A DNA stretch of 64,000 nt, taken from contig NC_134753.1 of the NCBI RefSeq assembly GCF_050436995.1, positions 1,674,001 through 1,738,000 of the forward strand, in the 5' to 3' direction. Under the pieces are notes generated by a model. The model saw only the letters and a list, made by a program, of their open reading frames with translations, made no database searches and was not told the DNA's origin. Positions 46,604 to 58,100 of the stretch are shown here, piece by piece. Origin of the DNA: Anticarsia gemmatalis. Lineage: Eukaryota; Arthropoda; Insecta; Lepidoptera; Erebidae. The translations under genes and the position numbers were made by a program. The stretch's first letter is position 1, and every line of letters begins with the position of its first letter.

Positions 46604-49600
46604 ATGTCTAAATTGCGTCATATATTCAATTTATCATACTGCCGATACTACAGTGTGCAGCAAGCGAAAAAGAAGCTACCTATAATATCATGTAAACGAC
46701 CAGAATTTAATCATTATGAAGGTCAATCTTACAGTAAGTTTGAAGGCATACCGCTGGCTTCCAAAGGCTGGTTGCATGCAAAATCAAAGAATGACTACTT
46801 CGTCATATACGGCAATGCCAATAAAAAAGAAGAGAAACCGGTTTACAAGAAGAGTTTTGAAGAAATCGGTGTTTGTCCGAGTCTGATTGAGGTTATGTCA
46901 GAGCAAGGGTTTTCTTTGCCGACTGCGATTCAAACTAAATCCATACCTGCGATTTTAAATGGTCATAATACTGTGATTACCGCTGAAACCGGTTGTGGAA
47001 AGACCCTGGGCTACTTGCTGCCGATATTCCAGCATATATTGGAATGGAAACCATCTATCAAGGAGGATTTCAATAGTCCAATGGCTGTTGTCATAACACC
47101 TAGTAGAGAGCTTGGTAAGTATTTTCTTTTTGTAATTTCTAAATGCAATGCATGATAATTGACTAGAATTATATAGAAATTACATACATACATTCATAAT
47201 ATCACACCTTGTTCCCATAGAGGTTTGGCGATTTTTGCTTCATTCACATCCAGACATCTTGCTAAACAGGACGGACAGTTATGAATATTACACCTGATAC
47301 AGAAATGAATGCAATTAAAAATTCTTCTTACTCTTTTGTGTTTCTTGGTCTCGATGCAGGTTACATTCATTATGCAAGGATATTTCCTCTATTTCACAAT
47401 GTTGTAGACACTGAATTTAATATATTTACGAAAAATTTTATAACTAAACAAAAATATCTCTGGATAAAGCCATTAATATATAGTTTTAATTACATCTCAT
47501 GACTTTATTTATTATCATAATGCATCACAAGAGTTTTACTGAATGCTTTGTAATGAGTTTTTTTTGGAAAACATGTCTTTGTATGCGAATAAAGTATTCA
47601 AATTCTAAATTTTGTTCAAAAATATCAAAAAAATGTTAAATGTATAAATTTTTTATTTTAGAAGGAATGAATATTTATTATCCTTGCTCTGCTGAATGTT
47701 ACTGACTACTGGCCTTGTAATTTAATATTGTTAATTATAAGTCTAGTTACAATAAAAATCTCTCAAAACAAGACATGGAATGCTTGATTTCACCATGAAA
47801 AGTTGATCTGCACTTGCATTGGTTGCAGGCTGACTAGCTCAGCAAAGACAGGATTCTATATATTTTCTCTTTATTATACAGATAATATGTATTTTCTAAT
47901 AAACATACAATGTAAAAGTTAAACAATTATAAAATTAACATTAACATGTATGGATGTGAGTGAGGCAAGGAAAGTTTGTAAAGGATACATAGAAAGATGT
48001 ATCAAGTGGTGTTATTAAAATTTGCTCTCTACATAGCCCTATGGGAATAATGTTTTGTGTGATATTATGTATGTATATAAAACTCACATTTATTTTGCAG
48101 CTAACCAAGTGGGAGAAGTAGCACAAAACATAGCCCAGCGCCTCAATCTCAATGTAACAACTCTCGTTGGTGGTAAAACTAAGCAGAAAATGCTGAACCC
48201 TCCGATAGAATACTGCGATTTACTCGTGACTACGTTAGGAGCGTACAGTAAACTTGTTACAACAGGCATCTTTAAGATTAATAACGTACACCATGTGGTA
48301 TTGGATGAAGCTGATACATTACTAGATGATAGCTTTGTTGATAAGCTTTCACATTTGTTGAAGAAGTTTGGGGTATGTATATGTTTCATATTATTTGACA
48401 ATACAATGTGAGCTCACTGGTTGGTAAACAATCTGTGGGTTCCGCAAACCTTGACAACCAAAGAAGGGTTAGATGGGTGATTCCATAGATAAAACAATTT
48501 TAATATTTTATATGATATGAATAAACAAATAATTTCTTTTGAGAGTATTAATTTAGTTTTAATAATGTCCTTTGCAAGCTTAAAAAACTGAATATATTTT
48601 AATGTAGTTTTACTACATTAAAATATATTCAGTTTTTTAAGCTTGTGGCTTATAGACAGAGAATATTTTTTATGAAAAATATCAAGACATTTACATTCTT
48701 GCATACCTACATAAGTTGTGTTGAAAATTTGAGATAAGTTTTTTACTAAATTTATTACATCATTGTGTATAAATTCAATCTAAATCCAAATACTTTCTCC
48801 ATTACAGATACGCTACAAAGTTGAAATACAAACGCCTCCATCAGGGTGTCAATTGACACTAGTAAGTGCGACAATGCCTCATGAGCTGCCGGAATCTGTC
48901 AGTTCCTTTGTAGCTCCTGATTCTTTAAAAACAGTGACCACCTCCAATCTGCATAGACTGTTGCCTCATGTGCCACATAAGTAAGTTTACAACTGTTTTA
49001 CCCATTGACCTGTAATAATATGATTATAAAAGTGTAATTTATTATGAAGGAGAGAGTAAAGGAGAGATATTCAGATACTTAACCTTAACAATATCAATCA
49101 TTATTTTATGTTTCCTAGCACTTTCGTAAAATAATTCAATTAATAATAATTCAATTTATTCAAATAAATTAATACATAAAGTTTAATATAAGTCTTATAG
49201 TTAAAATATTAGGTAGGTACATAATAAAAACATAGGGAGCCTGTATTAGGATAAATAAATCCTGTATCACAGGCTCTTAGATACGGCGAGCGTTATTGAT
49301 AAAAAACAAAAATTTACTTATACAATATTTAGATATTAAATAATAATAGTTAAAATTTCTGGCAAAGTAAAGTTTAGATAGCACTACAGAACTGTATCAT
49401 ACTCCAGACCAACAGGACATTATTCCCCAGCTCCCGTGCTAGGTTTGTACCTGTGTTACGGTGAGACAGAGAACAAGGCCGTCAGAGTCTTTGATAACAC
49501 AATTATTGAAGTACTATGTTAATATAAAGATTATAATGGACCTATACACTATCATTATATAAAAATGACAAAATATGCTAATATGTAACTTAAGTAACGA

Positions 49601-51793
49601 AACATGTATATTGAAACAAAAATAAAAATCTAGGTCAAGCATTTAATGACGCAGTTCAGAAATTTGCTAACTAAGGAATCTAGTGTAAGTGGGTCAGTAG
49701 TGTTTGATGGAATGTTTACATTGATGAAAAATGAAGTAATATAATAATGAAGTACAAAGTTCACACACATAATTATTACGAAAAATAACTTAATTAAACG
49801 CCTATGCACCCTCATAATCAACAGAGTTGATGTATCTCTGTTCAGCAGCTTTTCTAGCGGGACACTCTGCTATTCCTGTTTGGTGTTTATTGGGCTTATT
49901 GTAACGTGTGCAAGTAGCGCATTTAGGCTCCATGGTATGCTTCATTATACAAGCGTCTATTTTATGTCCCGTAGCCGCACAGTGTCCGCAAATGGTGTGA
50001 CTTTCACGGCAAGATTTTGCCGCATGCCCGTACTGCTGGCACTTGTAGCATCTAGTTACAAGTGTGAAGTCCCTAACAGGACAAGAGGTCCAGTTTATGA
50101 ATATACGAGTCTGAGTGATGAGAGCCTTGCGAATATTAGCAGGGACTTCAATTATATAATTACAGTTCGGGGCATCTTTCCTGCCGGATTTGTGGCTTAA
50201 CTTGCATGTGGTCAAAAAGGTTTCTAGTGTCAAAGATGGAATTTTTTAGTGAAAAGAAACTTCGAACTAGTATAACTTGGTTCAAAGCCATCCTTCAACT
50301 TTTGAGCCATACTAACTATTGCTCCCAATTAGCTAGTTCTGTCAAGCATACCATTTTTAATGAATGATCTCCTTTCTGTTTGCTAATTATACGGCAATTT
50401 TTTATAACTTTAACTAATAACGGACTACATTTGTGGCCCCGCCGTTAGTGAATACGACTGCTGATCACCAGTTCTAGGGTTCGATTCCTGGGTCATGCTA
50501 AGTGCCATTTGTGTTACTTAATTACTTAAAAAACATGAAATATCTTTGTAGTAAGGCCTTAGCGAGTTATTTCATACTTCTATAACTGACCCTTTGTCCA
50601 CCAGGTTTATCCGGCTCGGCAAGGCACAAAAACCGACCGAACTACTAAAACTAGTTCAAGCAGATGTCAATCAAAAACGACCAGTAATGATATTTTCAAA
50701 CCAAACTTCAACCTGTGACTTCGTCTCCATGTTTTTGAACGAAAATAATATAGAATGTATTAATATTAATGGAAAGATGGCCGTACCGTTGAAGATTGGC
50801 AAGTTTGAAATGTTTAAAAGCGGCAAAGTTAATGTATTGTCTTGCACTGACATTGCTTCAAGAGGATTGGATACTATTAGGGTGAGTTACCTTATCCTAC
50901 TAATATTATAAATGCGAAAGTTTGTCAGAGTGTATGGATGTTTGTTACTCTTTTACGCAAATACTACTGAACCGATTACGATGAAATTTGGGATATAGGT
51001 AGCTGAAGATCCAGAATAACACATAGGCTACTACTTTTTATCCCGGAGTTCCCGAGGTATCGGGATTTACACGGGAAGGGTTTCCACGCGGCCGAAGTCG
51101 CCAGCGGTCTCTAGTATTTTAATAAAGAAAATGTAAACAACAGCCTCGCAGATCGATTCCTAGGTTAAGCTACGCTTGCCGAAGTTGTTCTGTGAATGGG
51201 TGACCATATGATACATTCGTAGTTTCTCTGAGTTGCGGATGGCACGTTAAGTTATGGGTCCCGGCTGTCATTTTCAAAGATTTTTATCAGTCGTTAACAG
51301 TAGTCAGAAGCTTGAAAGTCTGACTACCAGTTTTACCGAAGGGTATCGGGAACCTCGGTAACTGGAAGACCAATAGGCAGTCGCTTCACGTTAAACTATT
51401 GGTATCCAGCTACGTTTGGTGAGACTGGAAGCCAACTCCAACACAGTTGTAAGGAAGGCTAGGCTGATCGATTAATACCTAAACTACCGCTAAATGTACC
51501 TCAGAAACCGGGGGTAACAAAATTATTTTATATTTCAGACACAACACATAATAAACTACGATTTTCCGCTCTACACGGCTGACTACATCCATCGCTGCGG
51601 CCGCACCGGTCGTATAGGCTCTCCAGAAGGCTGTACCGTCACAAACTTCGTTGCCTGGCCGCGAGAGATTGAACTAGTGAAAAAAATAGAACAGTCTGTC
51701 AGAGAACATGGCGACTTACCCAGTGTTAATGCGAATATCAGGAGAATTATACAAGACAGGATTGTGAAGATGACTGAAAGAGGGTTAGGGTAA
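46604..51793 (+). CDS. DDX28: DEAD-box RNA helicase DDX28, mitochondrial
   Basis: Exons: 46604-47114, 48101-48372, 48808-48980, 50605-50881, 51539-51793, with all phases matching, giving 495 aa and a TAA stop. The N-terminus (MSKLRHIFNLSYCRYYSVQQ) is basic and Ser/Tyr-rich, a likely mitochondrial presequence. Helicase motifs: Q motif ending PTAIQ (106-110); motif I AETGCGKT (127-134); PSREL (166-170); GG at 194-195; motif II DEAD (239-242); motif III SAT (281-283); motif V SRGLD (404-408); motif VI HRCGRTGR (429-436). DDX28 works in mitochondrial RNA granules in assembly of the large mitoribosomal subunit. Length and motif set fit DDX28 well; all catalytic residues are present. Intron 3 (48981-50604) carries a retroelement gag-like frame on the opposite strand. 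Confidence 0.93.
48575..48645. repeat. Perfect 34-bp hairpin in DDX28 intron 2
   Basis: CAAGCTTAAAAAACTGAATA then TATTTTAATGTAGT is repeated exactly in reverse complement after a 3-nt loop, giving a 71-bp uninterrupted inverted repeat. It has no relative elsewhere in the window. As it lies in an intron it would form a perfect stem in the pre-mRNA. Confidence 0.85.
49802..50233 (-). pseudogene. Retrotransposon gag-like fragment with CCHC zinc knuckles, in DDX28 intron 3
   Basis: A frame of ~143 codons on the minus strand contains CYKCQQYGHAAKSC (canonical CX2CX4HX4C), CGHCAATGHKIDAC (a second CCHC knuckle) and a third Cys-rich CATCTRYNKPNKHQTGIAEC. Before them, a TRIFINWTSCPVRDFTLVTR stretch resembles the segment preceding the knuckles in ORF1 proteins of R1/I/Jockey-type LINEs. 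It has no upstream N-terminal half and no reverse transcriptase nearby, so it is a fragment. Its start codon is undetermined. Confidence 0.75.
50895..51114 (+). mobile_element. Helitron-like element, DDX28 intron 4
   Basis: It begins TCCTACTAATATTATAAATG and ends GCCAGCGGTCTCTAG before T. Interior blocks AACCGATTACGATGAAATTT and TTTTATCCCGGAGTTCCCGA are common in Lepidoptera. It begins about 13 bp after the exon 4 splice donor. Confidence 0.7.
51140..51470 (+). repeat. 5S-like SINE family B, copy 2, DDX28 intron 4
   Basis: TAGGTTAAGCTACGCTTGCC and GAATGGGTGACCATATGATA form the head, followed by GTTATGGGTCCCGGCTGTC, TCTGACTACCAGTTTTACC and GAGACTGGAAGCCAACTCC. This is the more complete of the two copies. 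Confidence 0.7.
51478..51514. mobile_element. Half copy of the CCCCCGG palindromic MITE
   Basis: Only the right arm, CTAAACTACCGCTAAATGTA then CCTCAGAAACCGGGGG, remains, followed by TAA. It is 24 bp from the start of the last DDX28 exon, within the acceptor region. Confidence 0.7.
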
Positions 51794-51808
51794 ACAGTAA
51801 AAGTTGTA

Positions 51809-52014
51809 TTAGGTCGGGGATAAAGTCTTTTCGCATTATAGTATGTATGAACTTGTAATAAAATCTCTTTGGCTTCAAGAGTCACAAATGAGTACACTGT
51901 TCATTAGGTTTCTTTCAGTGAGGTACCCAAATATCGAGCTTTTTTGTGTAGAGAAAAGATTTTATTACAAATTCATACATGCTATAATGCGAAAAGACTT
52001 CTTCCCCGACCTAA
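51809..52014. mobile_element. Mariner-like MITE in the DDX28 3' UTR
   Basis: Inverted ends TTAGGTCGGGGATAAAGTCT and AGACTTCTTCCCCGACCTAA with TA on the outside; arms extend through TTTTCGCATTATAGTATGTA. TTAGGT-type termini fit mariner-family elements. It begins 15 bp after the DDX28 stop and contains AATAAA at 51857-51862. Confidence 0.8.
51857..51862 (+). terminator. Candidate DDX28 polyadenylation signal (AATAAA) inside a MITE
   Basis: This hexamer is the first AATAAA after the DDX28 stop at 51791-51793. It lies in the left arm of the mariner-like element, so use of this signal would be transposon-derived. The hexamer is seen; its use is inferred. Confidence 0.4.
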
Positions 52015-55000
52015 TATAAAACATTGAGAATAGCAAAATATGTTATTGAATTCTTAAATACGGATTCAAGATGAAATGAACCTTATGCCACTAACTGGTA
52101 AGATTTATTTTACATTATTAAGTGTAATTCGTTTGAGTTACTTGAATATTATGTACTGTTAGTAGTAAATAGAACTTGTAATACATAGTTACAAAACCAA
52201 TGGCGTTGTATTTATACCCGTACTATTTTTTAAACAACTGTCGTCCTTTTGGCACTCAATTAGCAACACAATACTAACTCTTCTCTGCTCGGCACGGAGG
52301 ATTTCCTTAGGCGAGATGTTAATAGATAAATAGGAAAACTATTTATTAATATACAGTATCAATCAGGGTGGGTCTTTGTATACTTGTAAGAACCTCAAAT
52401 AATATTTACAGACATGTTACGAGATTAAACAGTACTTTAAATAATATACTCATTTTAATTTAAAATTTTATTCACACAATATTCAATCTAAATAAGATAG
52501 TTCCTACACACAAAAGATCCCTTTATAAACAATTGAACACTTTGGGATCGTACACGTTAAAGATAAGGCTATACATTCGAGTCTAAAAATAAAGTATACA
52601 CACAGGGTAAGTCTTCATCGACTGGCCACAATATTGCTTATATTCAATACTATATAGTATTTATTTTAGGATTAAGGGTAAACTTTAACAGTATGGAATA
52701 ATTTGGTTACCCTATAAAGTTTTTAAATAGGTTTGCGATACTTTGCACCTGTTTCCGACCCCTGAACAAGAGCCGGATAGAATTTGAAGCCCATTTCTTA
52801 ATATGTATAAGAAAGCTTATCAGATGGAGTATTTGCAGTTGTTTTCACACCTTTGCAGTCACTTTATTGAGCATGTAGGTTATCTGGCACTTAAATATAA
52901 ACTGTGAAACTGGCCTGCAAAGTTGTCCCTATACATTATCTATCTTATAGCCCATCCGCCAATTATTCAAAAGTCGTAAAACAGGTTATTTATATTCCTT
53001 CTAGTTTGTTTCTTAAAAATGCAGAAGTCAAATCAAAAATGGTCGTAATATAGGTATTCTTTGGATTTTTTTCCGTTTAGAATTGCTGAAGTTTACCGCA
53101 GTCCTGTTCGAGTTTACCCTCTTATACATAAATGGTTAATACTTTTTAAGTAAAGTGCATTTTAACGCAGTTATGATTTTACAGTGTGTGCGGTTTTTAC
53201 TCCAAAGTATAAAAGTAAGAATTTAATTATGATATATTTAAAGACAAGATTACATGTCTATTCCTTTGAGATGCTACAGAAATTATAGTATTATTTACTT
53301 AAAGTTTATTTAAATACTTAGATTTGGCTTGTTATCATTAATTATTTAAATATAATATATATGGTTTTCTATAAGTCTACGAAGTACACTATAATTAGTA
53401 ACACAGTTTTGTCACACATATAAAACTCTAATATTTACAATAAAGATAAAATTAGGCAACGGACGCATCTTCGGCGGTCTACGTTCTGTATTTACAGTAC
53501 ATTTACTATGACCGCTGCATTCTGACTATTTATGTGTGGATAGGTGTCGCCAAATGCCTTGAACAATTTCTCTAAATCTTAGGGACAGATTTTAAAGCCC
53601 GTTGGGAAATAGTTTCAGGTCGCGACAACGAAGGCTATTAATTCTTCATCGATTGCCTCATTGATAGATTAGGTCACGAGGTCTACGTTCTGTTTGCTTT
53701 CTAGGAAAGAATTTTTGTTCAAGTGGTTTGGCGGCTATACTAGTGTGTAGCATTTTAAGACACCGCGTACATTAGAATACACGTGGAACGCAGAACTCGA
53801 AACATTGACCGCTAGACCGCCCATAGTGTGGTCGGCGCTGTAACGTAAGTCTTTTAAATATTGATTACATACTTATATCTAGAACAAATACACGCGGATT
53901 AGGAAATAAGATTATGAAGTTCAATTCCCAGGTAAGGCAATATGTTGACAGTTTTTTATAATTTTCTACTTTTAATAAATATTTAGGATTATTTTAAAGA
54001 TAATTTATTATAGTTAGCCGTCTTGGCTTGATACTGCTGGCACTTCGCCATTAGAAAACTATTTTCTACTCTTTGGTGTCCATATTCCTTTTTGTTTTCA
54101 TCATAATCACATGATTATTAATATTATACAGTATTTTACAATTAGATAAAACTACAAGTGTTTATTTATTTCAAAATGTAAGTATATTACAAACTTATTT
54201 TGTCGTAATTAAAGGATAACTGTAGGAAGAGCAATGTGCAATGTTATTTGCGTCAAATCTTCTTTGTCTTACCCTTATCCCTTGTCAAGTAGGGTCATCA
54301 TTCGCGTCAAGTAAATCCAAGAAATTAAAGTTATTAATGTTTTGATACACAACAAAATTAGTGAATGATTTTTAGGTAGGTATTCAGGCCATGCTCTTTT
54401 TACAGTTACCCTAAATTGTCCTACTGAAAGTATACATATGTTTAAATAACTTTTCTACAAAAGAAGTATATATATTTTCTCTACAGTTTATTTTTCAATA
54501 TATATATTCATATATTTACAATTTAAAGTGTATTTAAATATTAGTTATTTTATTTACTCGTTAATGTCCGGACCGATATCTTATTGCTTTATATTTAATA
54601 TACTTATAATAATAGATTATTGTATAATATTCACACACTAAATCATGCACAGATAGCGTAATTATAATTATTTAAATTTTAATCTAAGTTTTATTATAAT
54701 AATATAATATTCTAGACTCTTATAAAATTTACTTCACAAATTTATATTTTTCACGTCATATTTATTACGTGAATAAAAAATACTGTTGCTAGATAATTGA
54801 GCGTTTAAATAAAATTTAATTTAATCACACAGTAAATAGTTTTAAATAAATTATTAAAGTATTTTCTATTTCAAATAATACAAACATTTTTCTATCCATA
54901 TCTATGATATTATAGACATATTTATCTTATTAAAATGCTAATTATGTTAAGTAAAAAATCTATTGCGAAACCTTACCTTAAAATCACTACTTACAATAAT

Positions 55001-55164
55001 CTAAGTTATAGTTAAAGTATATTTTCAATTATGTCTGCACACTTGGCGATAGTAAAAACCCTCCTTCATTATCCTTTGGCACAATTTTGGCACACTGAAC
55101 TACTTTCCCTCTGGAATATGGTACTCAAGACATAAGATATTCCTAAAATGACGGCAGGTTATAC
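52015..55164. other. Gene-free AT-rich stretch between DDX28 and the GABA-B receptor
   Basis: No ORF or known repeat family from this window is visible. Because the GABA-B receptor gene ends at 55165 on the minus strand, part of this region is probably its 3' untranslated sequence. The 54400-54900 part is extremely AT-rich. Confidence 0.5.
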
Positions 55165-58100
55165 CTAATCTCTCGCCGATGAAGGTCCTGGCCTCGCGTC
55201 TTCAGTGGACTTCCATCTGCTCTCCAAAATGGACTTGCCCTTTGTATCTTGGTTAACATTCTGGTGGCTATATCTTCGTTGCTCTTCAAACACTCTAGCT
55301 GTCATCCCAAAGACATTGTCTGCGCTGGTCTTCCTCCTTGTATCCAAGGTAGTCAGACTGTTTCCAGCAGACGGCGATATTCTATGCGGAAACCTTGGGG
55401 AACCTTTGATTTTCTCACAAGAATTCTGATGAGACATTGGTCTTTTATGAGTCGCTGGTAGTACAAAGTTCACCTTTGTCTCTGGCTCAGCTATATACTT
55501 CTGAGGACCTAAAGGTTCAGGGTCATAGGAACAGGAAGGTTCGTCATCAGTTACCCGAATAATCGGTCCACTTTTGGCGTAAGATTCTCTTCTTAACTTT
55601 AACTCTGGATGTGGAACGTGAAGGGTATTACACGATAAGACCATGGAGTGTTTTCTGTTGCCAGGAACCAAACCTGCTATCATTCCTACATGCATTTTTA
55701 AAGCAGCTGCTATACTCGAACCGGTTGGGTCTGCTATAGACATTGTAGAGGCTTTTCTACTCGACGGTCTACTGCCAAAGAAACTCTTCAGTCTACTCAG
55801 TAGACCAGTGTGTTCTTCTCTTTTGTTTAAACAGAGGTTGTATAAGTCTATCGCTGGTTGCGATTTCCTGTAGTTGAGTTTTGGTTGTGAACTGAAACTG
55901 ACGGAGTTTCTTCCGCGGTAGGCCTCGGCTGACGGCCAGCTGGCTCGAGGGATGACTGGAGGCAGGACTGAGAGGAGCAGCATCGGTAAGCCTCCACTAA
56001 TGCTTGGAGTCCGTCTGTCGATGTCTGCACGTGCTATGCCTTCTTCTTCTACTGTGTTTAATTCCGTCTGAAAAAGTGTTTGATTGATATATTAAAGGTT
56101 AAAGATGGGTTTTAATCGATTCTGATTTTTCTGTACAAAGTTGAAAGCAGATAACAAATATTTTGTCCTTGTTGAGCTAGTAGTCTGAATTTCTACTCAG
56201 TTTATCGACTGACAATGGAGAATGTTATTAGGTATGCCTAATCGCTTTAAATTTTGACTCAGTATAGCCTGTACATGTACATGAAAACTAGTTTTTGTTT
56301 TAGTCAAAAATACCAAGCAGTTTTGATTTTACAAGCATTCAAAGTTTCGAAAAATATCGAGTCCGGCTAACAGCGTGACGTCATAGTACACCGCGCCGCG
56401 CGGGCCGCGTCCCGCTTAATATCAAGTCTCCAGCCGTAGATGTAATAGCTTATGCAGTAGTTTGTTGTGTTTTCATCCGCTTATTACAATTAAAAAGGAC
56501 CGTGTGAGCCAGACTTAGCGTAATGTACAATGACGTCACACGTCACCGTGCGGTTACAACTTGTTTTACTTATAAATCGGAAACTAATTGACGTATCAAA
56601 GTAATTCTTTCACTAGTATTTTTTATTTTTAACAGAGAATATGGAGTGCTAATAATCCAAATTTGTTCTCAACATTCTCCATTGTCATTTTTCATATAGA
56701 GACAATTGGAGTAAATGGTTCTGTCGAAGTACTATAGGCGCTGTTCAGATTTTCATACAAAATACAATAGTCGATAAATGTAGGAAATCGCCCCACAGTA
56801 GTTAATATTATAATTAATATATTATTATTAACCTATAAATTATCTATTTAAAACAAAACAGTATAAAGCCTTAGCATCAAGTTCCCGCTCAGTTCATCAA
56901 ACAATAAGAAACAAAGAAAGAATTGTCCTCACCCTTTTATGCAAAGCAATAGACACGTTAGACCCGCTCCCAGTGTCCAGTGGTTCAGCGAGGAGTTTCT
57001 CCAGCCTCCCTATCTCCTTATCCAGGGCTGCCACCTCTCGTTTATACACCCTGTTCTGTATCTCTATCCTGAAGTGAAGTTCTTGAGTTTCGTCTGTCAC
57101 AAATCTTCTAGTTTTACACTCTAATCTAAGACCTAGGCTTTGTATTACTGGGTCGTCTTCCGCTGAAAGAAAAAGCAGTTTGTAAGTCGATGAAATAAAT
57201 AAAACTTAATTATACAAGCTATCAGTTATGTTCGGAACAAATTTAAATGCTGGATTTTTCTGTTTAAAACGCTCGTACTAAACACTGAAAACAATGGACA
57301 TTTAGCACAACAAGCTCCAAAACTATTTGTAATTCACGTCGCGTTTCGATAGGACAAATCACTCACGACCCTCGGACTAAGTACGCGGTAATAGCGACCA
57401 CTTTAACTACTACATCACGGATGTGTACAATAATATTATGTGAAATATTATGTCAGTAACTGGACCATAAATAGATAAATAAAAATTTCAAATTGTACTA
57501 ACCTTTAGTCCTTATAGCTACAATCTTCGGCAAAAACAGCAAACACAACGTAGAAGTAGTAGTAATTAGTATCAAACTGGTAATCGATATATACGCCAAA
57601 GTAGCTCGTTCAGAAATAATAGTTCCGATCACGACCACACTGGCGCTAGTGATGACGACGGAATAGACACTAATGCCGATGTATTTGGAGTCGTTCAGGG
57701 CAGATATCTTGACATTCCTCGTCTCCCATGCCATGTAGACCCCGACGATAAGTAGAAGGCCCTTGTAGGCGTAGAGTGCGCACAACCAGCCTGTCGTGTT
57801 TTGCGATTTACAGACTTCTATCTGAAAAAGAAAATGAGTTTTGTTGGAGTGGGAATAAATTACAAAAATCCAAAACAAGAAATCTCGAATCGAAGCCTGC
57901 TTTATATTGTGGAGAAGATATTATTTATTCGAATAATAGAAAAAAGTGATTTTTAGGGGATCTCCGAGGTCGGGGATTAACTCTAAAAATTATAATATGT
58001 CCGGATTGTTAGGAACATTAAAGCCTATTTAGAGCATTTGGCTATAGTAGGGCCGCCGAGTAATTACCGATTTGACAGATTATTCTTTAAATTAATCGAT

